From the NCBI GenBank assembly GCA_013400975.1, contig WBMZ01004774.1:60001-124000 (forward strand): 64,000 nt of DNA. The letters run 5' to 3'. Under the pieces are notes generated by a model. It was not told the origin of the DNA. It saw only the letters and a program-made list of their open reading frames with translations, and did no database searches. The translations under genes were made by a program, and so were the position numbers. The DNA comes from Atrichornis clamosus (Eukaryota > Chordata > Aves > Passeriformes > Menuridae). Every line of letters starts with the position of its first letter. The stretch's first letter is position 1. Positions 1 to 10,980 of this stretch are shown piece after piece.

Positions 1-3000
1 TGGGGAAAAATTCCAGATTGCAAATATTTATCTAATTTTAAACCTGCCAGATTCTATCTGAAAGCACATTGTTCTTCAGGGGGCATCTCATTTTTACTCC
101 TGTGCAGTGTCATGTTCTCTTACTTCAGGTTGGCATTTGAGAAGCATATGAAAATACTTTTCAGGATCTTTTTGAAGCAAAGATGTTTGGACTGAGTGGT
201 TCTTAGCAGAATTCCCTGAAGTTTTGGATCCCAACTGAGCAAGATTTGCACATGTATCAGTTAACATCTGTGGGTTTACTCAGGTGACTGATTATTTTGC
301 TGAGCCTGGTGCTTAGCATCTCTAGTACCTGTAGCATGCAAGAGAAAGCCCCACTGATACAGGAGCTTTCCACTGTTTATATAAGACCAGTTATTTAAAA
401 AAAAATAGCTATGAGGGTCTTAAAAGAGTTTCTTTTTATTTTTGCTTTGGGGCAGCCAGTTTGCTTCACCTCCGAGAAATCACTTACTGCTCTTATTTTA
501 TATAAGGAGAGAGTCTAAAAGGTTTGATCTTTTTCACCTGAGGAACAGGATGGGAAGGATCAGGGCAGGAAGAAGTGTGCTGCTCCATGCAGCCCCTGAC
601 TTAAGGGCAGAAGGTACTGCCGAAACTGCTGTCTGGAAATCTAGCTGGGACTGGGACTCAGCTGGGCTGGCACTCTTCTTGGCTAGTGAGAAAAATTATT
701 ACACTAAGAACTGCTCTCTCTAGGAACTTTTCCCTTGTGGCTGTTCTCAACCTCATCCTGATGGCAAACTACCTGGAAACACTCTTGTTGTTGGTTCCCA
801 CCCAGGAGAGAGAAACCTGATCCCTCCAGCTTCCCTTTTGATCCAGCTTTCCTATTGTTTTAAGTCTCTGCCACAAGCAATCATGCTACAAGTCAGGGTA
901 TTTAGTTTTCTGAGGATTTCACTGCCTTTCTTTTTCCATGGGTGAGATACATGCTTCTGGCTGCTCCCTTCTCATTTCCTGGGAGGCATTTAACTCTCAC
1001 AGGTGTGGATTTTAAATATTTTTTTTTTTAACTGCTTTGAGATAATGAACGTTATTAATTTTCTGACTGTTTCTGTGGTTAACAAAATCTGGAGGAAAGT
1101 CAGAGAAAAGTTTATTTTCAATTTCCTTAAGACTCCCTTTACCCTTGGCATTATCAGAGCATTAAGGATTCTTCACTGTGAAACTGAGAGCCACAGAATC
1201 CAGCTTAACTGCAAGAGACATTTTCTCAGAATATTTAAATGTCTAATTCAAATCTATATGAAAGCTTTTAGTTAAGCTGTGAAAATGTGAAGGGATGTCT
1301 GAGAATGGTTTTAAGCTGTATATGTTTTAGAATGATGTCACTTGTTGGAGTATCTTGTCAGCTGAACTGAATTTACAATGAAGTCCAAATATCCGCGAGC
1401 ATGTGATTCCTCAATGTGTGGTAGATCTTCCCCCGATCCAAAATGAATTCTGGAAAGAAAAAAGCATGTGACAAGAAGCCATGAAATTAAATTACTCCAT
1501 CTGGGAAATTATAATATTTTTTTAAAAATATACAACAATATGATGGGCAAACATCTAAGGAATTACAAAAGTGACACTTTGTCCCAGTGGCCTTTTTACT
1601 GTAGGTCTTTTCCCCCAAAACAAATGTTAAATCTCTGTAAGCAATGTAATAATAAACATTTGCTGTTCACTGTAAATTGATAGTAGTAAAAAAGATTTTT
1701 AAAATTGCCAAGCTCTTTCTATTAAAGACTCTTCTCTAACTAAACTGCAGATATAGCTGCCATACAAAATTGATTGCATGTTTAAGGATAAATAAATGTG
1801 GGCTGTTAAGGGTCGTGGTTGAATTTAGGGTTGTATTTACTTTCAAGGGACGCATTGGTATTGCAGTGAAATCAGTACTTCTTTCTGCTTAAATAAAAGA
1901 TAAAGGGCCATATATTACCAGTCACCCTCTGTGGAACCCACTGACCCATTTTATATGACCGTACTATAAAAAGTAATGTACCAGACTAAGACTGACTTAT
2001 TTAATAATTAGCAGGTGGTTTTGCTGCTTTTTTTTTTAAATTATCATTAAGTCCAATTTTGTCAGATGTTATCTTACAATGCCAATTGAATTGGTGTGTG
2101 AAAGAGGAAGGATGTGGAGTAGAGGAAAGTTAAGTTTCACCCATTATTCTTTTGCATCTACTACTTCTTCCTCTTCTTTTTGCGTATGAATGTAGTTGCA
2201 TTTTATGTAAGATTTTCAAAGGTATATACATTGTGGTTTTGATTAGGGTTTGTACCTATCTGTCCTTGCTAGGCAATTGAAGGCAATACAGTATAAAAGA
2301 TGTAATTTGAACAAGTGAAAGAAAAGGTGAAGGAAGCTGAGAGCAGAGAAACCAAACTTGGGACAAGCCCTGTGTTTAGATTATTGAATTCCCTCTGTAC
2401 TCAACTAAAAAGTTGTGATACTTATGTTTTCAGTCAGGTTTAGAGTTAGTTAGGTTTTTTCTTTCCGTGAGCTGGTGGCATCTCCCGTGCTCATACACGC
2501 TGACCGGTTTTCATACAGCCTCAAACTTTAATCCAGCAAGTTCTTCGGAAACACTGGCTCTTGGCCTCTCACCGTGGCTCTGGGTAGCTGCAGAGGTCTG
2601 ACATGACAGATGAGACTCTGGGAGCAGGACAACAGCTCTCTAGGTCATTTTGCTTCTCTACTTATTGGCTGCTTATCATGGAATTTTAGGGGTTGCTTTA
2701 GCAAGTTTCCTTTTCTTATTTATTTGCTTGTGTGTTTGCAAAAATAGAAATGTGTATTTAACTTTTAAATGCTGCAGCTAGAGAGAACAAAAGGCAGAGA
2801 GATGAAGAGATGTTAGGAATACATTTTCCCTAAAATATCACTGAAAATTTACGGTGAAATACTAGCAGTATTTCTAGCTAGCTGTTTGGTCATTTGTTTT
2901 TCACCACACAGAGAAAAGGTGGAGGTAACATCCAGACAGATGGTGTAGCTGAATAATAGGTTGGATAAGAAAGTTAAGGAAATGGCATAATCTGTCTCAG

Positions 3001-6000
3001 TATTCTTCAAAGGAAGTTTTTCCTGCTAGTAAAGTTTACTTTTCTTCTGAAAAGCCCTATGAGGTTGTGGGGTTTTCAGTTTGTTTGTTTTGCTAAATCT
3101 CATTTATGATGGTGGTAGATACAGATTTACTTAAAATCCACATCTGGCTTCCCTTTTCAACATTCTAGTAATGAAAGCCAGTACAATAGATGAACCAGGA
3201 ATATCTGGAGATAAAGGACAGATTCAGGTTTCAAACTTTCTCTGATTTAGGGGAATGCTTTAAGGCAAAGCCTGAAACTTAAGTCTGATTAGTGTAAATA
3301 AAATACTAAGGCAACCATTGTTCTGGGGACATTTATGATCACTTCAGGCTACATATCAAGAAGAGAATTCCTATTCTGGTATCTCTACTCATCTTCTGGA
3401 ACCAGCTGAAAACCAGTTTTTGCTTCCTAAATTCAAGATACATAATTTTCTTAGAAAAATAGGGAAATCCAAAGTACTGAATATTCACTGCAGTTTTTAA
3501 AATTAGTCAAGAGTATGTGCCTCACAGAAGGAAGACTGTGCTTAAAATTTCTTGAAAATATAAGCTAAAATGCATTCACTAACAAATGTGTTGGTCAGTA
3601 TCAAAAACTGCTAAGTATGGTAGCTTAATAGTGTTTCTAAATTTTTATAAAAACACCCAGTGGCCTTTCTTTTAATAGACTTCAGTTCTACTGTGAGGCA
3701 TTTAGGTCTATTCAGTTTTGCATAGGAGCTAGTCAGGACACTTTATGTATTTTAGGAAAGATAAACCTGCAGTCAGAATAAATTTTCCTGCAGCAGGAAA
3801 TTCTGGAATAACATCTAAGTGTAAAAAGGACTGCTCTCGTCATCTAGGCTTGTTCCTATGTCTGAACCCACAGGTATTTAACCCAGAAAGAAGTCAGATT
3901 TTATTTGTAGCCTGAAAATGAATTTTGAATTAAATGCTCTGCTCTTACCCTGCAGTGGGTGTTCCCTGCAGTGGGTATCTATTTTTTCAGATAATACAGA
4001 TGTAACACAAACAGTATGTCCCAGATAAATCAAAGTAGTGTCCATTGTTACTAATGGGTCGTATTTTTTTTGTGCTGAGGTGACATTATTTCTGCTTCTC
4101 AATGCCATATGCATGAGTTTACTGATTCAGAACTCCCTGAATTTTTGATCCTGTTGAACACTGTGAGAAATCTCAGTTGAAGGGTTTAATGCGTTTTCCA
4201 ATCAATGTGTGGGGGAAATTTGTCCTTATCAATTTAAATGCTGGAGATCCTTTCATTGCATTATGGAAGAATCTTCTCTAAGCAGAGATTATTCTTAAGA
4301 ACTTCATAACATTTAAAGGTTAATATGTTAGGTAAAGAACAATATCTTAAGACAAACATTTTTATTACAGGACATGAAGGGATAGTTCTGATTAAATTAC
4401 ACGATTATTTGAATGGGAAAGAAGACAAAGTGCATCATTTCTTGCCCTCAACTTTAATGCCTTTAATCAAATAATGACCTTCTGGAAATAGTTAATTTTA
4501 AGCATTTGGAAAGATCAATACCACTTTGCCACCAAAAAATGGCCCAGATGATGAAATTTGATGTATTTAAAGTACCATTTCACCCTTTTAACCTAGTAAA
4601 TAATTTAAAATGCTTTCAGTACTCCTTTGCTACCATTATGTATCTCACTCAAAGTATTACGACTTTTCCAAAAGCAACCTTTGAGTTGCCTCAACATGCA
4701 GCTCACAAGTTTAATACTAAAGACTGACACTATATGCACATATGGTAGTGTTTGTGTCTGCCCTTTTTCTTCCATTCTAGATGTGAATTCTGTTTTGAAA
4801 AGAAATAGAAATATCTAAGATGAGCACAGCCGTTCGGAACAATAATGAGATTGTAAGGCAAGTTGGATGGCTTTTGAAAGGGAAAAAGTCAATATTTAAA
4901 GTTTAGTCCATGAGTTCTTTTCCTTTGTTTTTTCTATAAGCTTTCCTGTTAAAGGTGAAGGATTTGGATTGCTCAGACAATTAAGAGCCCATTTTACCAA
5001 GTGTAATTTCATATCTGCATTCTATAAACTGGAGTGCCTTCAGCATTGTAAATAAAAAAAAATTGCCCTCTATTAGCATGTTTGTGGGCAGATTAAAAAC
5101 AGTCTTCATTAGCATAAGTAACACTTACAGATTCTTTTAAAAGTAGAAAATTATTTGTTGAACGATAAATTGCTAGCTTTCTAGTTAGTTGCTGAAAATG
5201 TGCTCATTCAAAATGCCTACTTTAGTTTAGTCTACAATGCTCAATTTTTTTTAGTTAGAAGTACTGTTTAATGGATTATGTACTTAGTCTTTGTTCACAC
5301 CAGATGCTCAAATGCAATTCACACTTTCTGCTAAAATGTTTGTATCAAATATCTCCCTATTTAGATTGATTTCTTTTAACACCATATATTTTTATTATAC
5401 TATATGCCTTAGAGAATAATACAAAATAATCTTAGATACACTATACCAAAGAAAAACCGATCATGTCTTAGCATTGATACTCTAAAATGTTTTGCCTGCT
5501 TAGGTTTAAATTACAGCTTTTCTAAAAAATGCTGAAGTCTCTGTTACACTGTAAGAAATAGTCGTCATTTGGCAAATTGTTATCACTGTAACAAATTGGC
5601 CAAAGGAGTTCTATTGGTTCACCTTGTAGCCTCCTCTTCCCAGACTAGACATGCTTGTTGCTGATTTGGAAAGCTTTGGCCAGAGAACATTTTTCATGAT
5701 TGTAATGTTATCCTCTTTGATCTAATTAGGGTAGGTATTTACACCTTAGGTGTAGATATTTTTTTAAGTTACTTTAATACGAAAGAGACCAGAATGCAAG
5801 AATAGTTTGTTAGAAACTCTGTGTGAAAGAGCAGAAAATTCTATTTAAATGCAGCACAGGTCTGACTGAATAGAATAGCATTTGGATATATAGATAAAAT
5901 GCATAGATGCTTTCTTTAAAATAAGCATGCTCATGGGTATTGCAGAGCCTAAGTTTTGGCAGTTATCCTCTTTGCGCTTTTCCTGCAATAGTTTGGCAGT

Positions 6001-9000
6001 TCAGCTTTCACAGGTTTTTTTCCTCTAACGTCTTGTGTTTCTTTACTAAATCCCTATCAGAAGACCAGACAGAAGACTCTTATTTATTTTAAATATCTTA
6101 GGTTTAGCATCTTTTTTTTTTCACCATTTTCTTGCTTACTGTAGCAAGACCTTTGCAGATGGTACTTGGTTACTTGAAAGTGCATAACAGTATTTTCTTT
6201 GTAGCAGATGGATTTAAGACTTTTAGTTCCCAATAAATGTAGGTTTACAATACATAACTTTACAGGATTTGTGTTGTATATAACAGGTTTGAACATATTA
6301 TCTCAGAATTCATCTGCATGGCATTTTCAGCTTATCCAGGGCCCATGCCAGTATTTTAAGTAATAGGGAGAGCATAGTGATTGATAGCAGCTAAAGGCGT
6401 GATTTTGAATAGAAACAAAGGTTTTAGAACAGAAGGTGTCAAATTAAACTTTGTCAGTTTGAAAAGTAGTAACATCCTGAAAGTTCTCCAAACATATTTA
6501 CATGTGGCTAATGTTTATATTTTGCTTTGTACTCTCTTTATATTCAGTGTAATGTTGCCAGGCAAATTTACTCTGTTTTAAAATCAAGGTTGTTCCCAAT
6601 GTCATTGCAGAGTTTTTGGGGGGTTTGCCTTTCTGCATAAATGTATCAGCTTCATTATTTTAACACTGTTTTTTAAACAATGTACTGTATATGCTGTATA
6701 AACCGGTTGTGATCTAATCTGAGTTATAAATATTTCCTTATTATTTTGTGGTCATTTCCACTTCCTGTAAAATGATAAAGACAAGAAAAAAACCCAAAAA
6801 ACTAGGCAGAAATTACTCTAGACTTAAAAAAGCACGAAAGGAGAAAATCAGCCCTGTTACATTCACGTGTAAATTCAGCAGTTCATTCTTTTTTAGATCA
6901 AATAGAAATAAAACTTTCACATTTTACAGAACTTAAAAGTAACCATTAGAAAAGTCTGGATTATTACTTTTCCTAAATTTTATAAAAAATTTTCATACTT
7001 TCTCATTTAGCTGACCTTTTATGAATGAGCTTTATTTCGTATACAGAATTCTGGACCTAAAACTAAATGAAATACTTTTAATTTTACTTCTTTGTTTTGA
7101 ACCAAAAGAAAGCATATTGGGATAAAGTTCTTACTCTCTTAAAAAAATAAACCCCTACAGCCTCTCGGGCTGTCCATCTACTGTCTCTTCTGAGAACATT
7201 GGTGAGATCAACTTTCAGAAATAAACCATGAAGACCAAAAAAATAGTTTCTATCCTTGTAATTGTAAAAGTATTGGTTGCTTTCCATCAAATGTTTCGTC
7301 AGAGTGTGTTTACTTCTTTAAAAATGTGCCAAGTGGAATCGAGACATTTTGGTAGAATAGCAGTCTATTCTGGGTATCTGTCTTGAGCGTCTCAGAACCC
7401 CTGAAAGGCTCACAGAGATATGCTTCAGGTTACAATTCACCAAATAATTTTAGACAAGGAATTAGAAGTATTATTTCAGTGCAGAACTTGGGAGAAAAAT
7501 ATTGGAAATACAATATTAGCCATCAATAATTAATAAAAATAAGGTCTGATCTAGTGAATACAGAAACAGCAAAGACAGTAGGGGAAGAATGTATTTCTTA
7601 GTTAACAAAAACTGTTGTTGTGAAGTATGTTTAATCAGCATAAAATGTGATTGCCTATGAATTATTTTTCCTACTGAACATTTTTTAATTATAAAGAATT
7701 TCTACTATCTTTTTAGGAAAAAACTAACACTGTAATTCACATGGTCAGCAGACAAAATATGTGCAGCTTCTAAATGCATGGTGCAACTTCTTTTCCAGCC
7801 TGTTTGGATGACTTGGAGAGGTGTCATGGGAGGGGACAGGTTGTCTTGTCTTTTTTTTTCACTTTCACCAAGTTGTCATGATAGACAGCTCTGCTCTTTG
7901 TTTCACCACCATTAGAAAGAGGGACAGCAGTTTCAGTGTGAAGCAGTGCAGATCCCAGACAACCAAAGGACAATTTTTATACTTTGGCATGGGACAGTTT
8001 GTGGCTTTGGGGTTTTTTTTAAATTAAGAATTTTATAACTGCTTTTCAGTTAAAAGGAGTAGATTGGTTTCTCTTAATCGTCTTCTCTCCTCCATACCCT
8101 AAAAGCTACCTCTGCTTTCTGAGTGCACCTCTTTTAACTTACTGCAGAAAACTAATACTGCTCTTGAGCACAGTCCAGGACTCAGTATCCCCGTGGATGC
8201 AAGGTGAGCAGAGAACCATGAGCAACACTTTGATTTTGCTAGGGACAGGGAGAGCATGCACATTACCCTGCTAATACATTCCAGTGACATTCCGCAGACC
8301 CTTGCTACTGTTTTGAAAACATGTCACACGATTCCAGCCAGGACAGGCTGAATGTTGTGTGCTCCATATGAAGGCATTTGGTCATGTTTCCCAGTCATCT
8401 TGCTAAACCCTGGGGCAACACCAGCATTCCCTATAGTGCATGGTCAAGGAACGGGATGCACTCCATCTCTGGGGTTCAGGGGAGCCCTTCTGCTGCCACT
8501 GCTCTCCCCACTCTCCCCTCCCTCCCCAGCACACCTTGTGAGCACTCGGCAGATTTTGGCCCCATTTTAATTTTTTCTTTTTCAGCTCTGCTACTATCAT
8601 CTCTCTATAACATTTGTCATTTTGATTGTTTCTTGGGGGCATTTTCTTCTGTGTCATTTGTGCAGTTTTCCACTTATATCCAAGCGAATATACTTCAAAT
8701 TGTTATACACACCTCACTAAATATTTTCATATACAACATGAATGCATTAAGACTATTTGTTTACTTTTACCCTTCCTGTTTTGGCAATATTTTTACACTG
8801 CATTTATTAACTGTTAGCTAAAGATATGAATATCTTCAAGAAAATCCATATCTATATCGCATCTATGTATCTATTGTATCTATTAGTAAACCAGTCTGGA
8901 TAAACCATTAATCCACTACCAGTACATATAAAAAGGATCTAAAAGCTTCTAAATAAAAGTACATTTATATTATTTGTAGATTCAATAAAATGTCACATTA

Positions 9001-10185
9001 TCTTTCCTACAGCATTAAGAAATAAAATTGCATGGACCTAGTTTTGAAAACAGATCCTGGAAGCTAAAAAGAAAGGAAATACGCATGTTTTATACATGTA
9101 ATATTTTGTTCCTAAATTTTAATAATCAGAAAATTTTTGCTGATGCACACGGTCCTAGCTAGAGGGTTTACGCTCCTCTTTTAGAACTGCCAGTGCACAG
9201 TTAAAAAAAAAAATCCTCAATTAAATTTTAAGAAGACGTAAGGAAACATTAAATTTTCGAGATGAACTCATATGTCTCTTTTGGAAGCAAATTAGCAACT
9301 GCTTCAGTTCTTTCAGGGAATTCTGTAGCCAACTTCATGTTATGTATCCCAAAAGCACATCTGAGTTAGAGTAGGTGAACTCTTAGGCACCTTGCTGTCC
9401 TTGATGTGGAAATGGTATAAAGGATGTATCAGAGGCTAGAGCACATCTTGCTCCCCCTCAAGACCCAATAATCCTAAATGTAAAACTGAGAGACTGTTTT
9501 TTTCTTGGTCTGTGAGGACAATCTGGAAACAGTCGTGTATCACTGGAAATAAGTTAACCTGCAGAGAAACCTCTACTTGTGGCAGAAATGGAGGAGTTAC
9601 TGCGTGACTGCATCTAGTCAAAGGATTCCTGTTTTCTGAAAGGATGTTAGGGAGCTCCTCTTCTACTATGATTTATGTTAGGCTGCCCTACAGTCAAGAC
9701 AAATAACTGAAGTACTTTCTTGTTTTGAGTAGTAGTACCAGGATTTTTTAGATTGTTCAATAGATACTGGCTCCTGAAATATGGCGTCAATGCTTTTGGA
9801 TGGGTATAGCCTTGCATAAAAGAGTATAGGCAGCACAGAGAGTATCCTGGCATCAGTGAGCCTCCTGTCCTGCAAAGGGGAGCATGTCAGGGATTCTGCC
9901 TCCATCAACTGGTTTGTTTCCAAGAAAACAAACAGCAGCACTGTGAAGTGGGACCAAGGGGAAGGTGCTTTCCAAAATGCCTGTGGTTGGTAAGGGTCTG
10001 TGAAATGGCAGGGCAGCCTCTCAGTGTATTGGTGTTTGCTTTAAGCCCAGCCTGTGCAGTGAAAGCCCTTTCAATCGGGTGAGAGCGTGAGAGAATGCAG
10101 CACCGCTAAAGTACACATTGTGCCTTCATTTTGCCCCTCGCAAAGTGAGGAAAAAGACTAATGTTTTGCTGGTGTTATCTTCAAG
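1..10185 (+). other. SATB1: SATB1 intron, 3' portion (upstream exon lies outside the window)
   Basis: This stretch precedes the first recognisable SATB1 exon and ends in a good 3' splice site: a branch-point-like GACTAAT around 10156-10162, a T-rich tract and TTCAAG ending at 10185. It is AT-rich with many short chance ORFs, none resembling SATB1 upstream protein (CUT1 or the first half of CUT2) or any other family I know. It contains a 16-bp imperfect tandem duplication at 3948-3979 and a pair of CCAAT/ATTGG boxes near 5600. The rest shows nothing I can name. At over 10 kb it is a plausible length for a SATB1 internal intron. Enhancers may exist here but cannot be seen from sequence alone. 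Confidence 0.85.
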
Positions 10186-10389
10186 GGGTGGCTCTGTGAG
10201 CTGTTACGTTGGAAAGAAGATCCTTCACCAGAGAACAGGACCCTCTGGGAGAATCTCTCCATGATCCGAAGGTTCCTCAGTCTTCCTCAGCCTGAACGCG
10301 ATGCCATTTATGAACAAGAAAGCAATGCAGTTCATCACCATGGTGACAGGCCTTCCCACATTATCCATGTGCCAGCAGAACAGATTCAG
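10186..10389 (+). CDS. SATB1: SATB1 coding exon: C-terminal half of CUT repeat 2
   Basis: SATB1 is a nuclear matrix-associated chromatin organiser that binds base-unpairing AT-rich DNA and recruits chromatin remodellers and histone deacetylases; it is prominent in T-cell and neural development. This 204-nt, 68-codon exon reads from GWLCELLRW to HVPAEQIQ, which I recognise as the vertebrate SATB1 segment covering the last helices of the second CUT repeat and the start of the linker. It is phase 0 at both ends: the acceptor TTCAAG ends at 10185 and the donor CAG/GTTAGT starts at 10390. The preceding codon (a Gln in known SATB1) would come from an exon outside the window. The next exon is either the 96-nt cassette or the terminal exon. 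There is no frameshift or stop, so the gene appears intact. SATB2 is the alternative, but the polyQ and C-terminus downstream fit SATB1. Confidence 0.95.
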
Positions 10390-10884
10390 GTTAGTTTACC
10401 TTGGCCAATCCCATAGAGCACTTCGTAAATAAAGCTTTAAACAGAGCAAAGGAAATTAGTGTTTCTTCCCTCCTGGCCAGGCTAAATGCAGGTCTCCCGG
10501 TACCAGATAAGAGCGTGCTGCCGTCCACCACCAGAGTTCAAAGGAGACCGTGTGACCACCCCCAGCGCTTGTTTCAGTTCGGTGGTTTTTTGCAAAGTGC
10601 GTGGTGGCAGTGCAGAGGCAGCTGTGTGCGGCGCAGGGCGAGCCCCGTGCTGGCTGTCCCTGGCTGGACAGGCAGCAGGACCAGGCAGGGGTGTGTTACG
10701 CCACTTGTCAAAGGTCTTCCCAGTGAAGCAGGAGGAACTTGTTGCGCTGCTATTCAAAAACTAAGCGAGAACCCTCAGAAGTAGCGGCTCGCCCTAGGTA
10801 GGAGTGAAGGGAAGAGGATTCCTCATCCCGCTTTAACCCCACTTGAGACTGGGGTGAGTCAATATTTGTTTGTTTTTCCTTCAG
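10390..10884 (+). other. SATB1: SATB1 intron before the cassette exon
   Basis: A 495-bp intron running from donor GTTAGT to an acceptor with a T-rich tract and CTTCAG. It is GC-richer than the surrounding DNA, so it holds open frames on both strands (the longest about 127 codons from 10401). None resembles a known protein, and they are best read as chance frames in a GC-rich intron next to an alternative exon. Confidence 0.85.
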
Positions 10885-10980
10885 AGCCCCTCTCCTACCA
10901 CCCTTGGGAAAGGAGAGCATAGAGGCGCTTTCTTACCAGGCCTGCTGACCACTGGACCTTGGCTGGGTGCTGCTCCGCAG
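10885..10980 (+). CDS. SATB1: SATB1 alternative cassette exon encoding a 32-residue insert
   Basis: An exactly 96-nt, 32-codon, phase-0 block flanked by consensus splice sites: acceptor TTTTTCCTTCAG ending at 10884 and donor CCGCAG/GTGAGC starting at 10981. It begins [11 protein letters not shown] and ends WLGAAPQ. I recognise this as the counterpart of the optional 32-residue insert of the long SATB1 isoform, placed between the residues AEQIQ and the polyglutamine tract. The insert is rich in Pro, Gly and Leu, has no catalytic motif, and lengthens the linker between CUT2 and the homeodomain. Skipping or including it leaves the frame unchanged. The isoform assignment rests on remembered mammalian sequence; the splice sites and frame are visible here. 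Use in this species is inferred, since no transcript evidence is available. Confidence 0.88.

Noticed and set aside
8378..8821. 147-codon open frame in the large intron
   Set aside because: Composition is Ser/Phe/Ile-rich with other open frames overlapping on both strands; no family resemblance and no splice context.
10401..10784. 127-codon open frame just after the CUT2 exon
   Set aside because: It lies in a short GC-rich intron, has overlapping frames on both strands, and resembles no SATB1 sequence or other protein.
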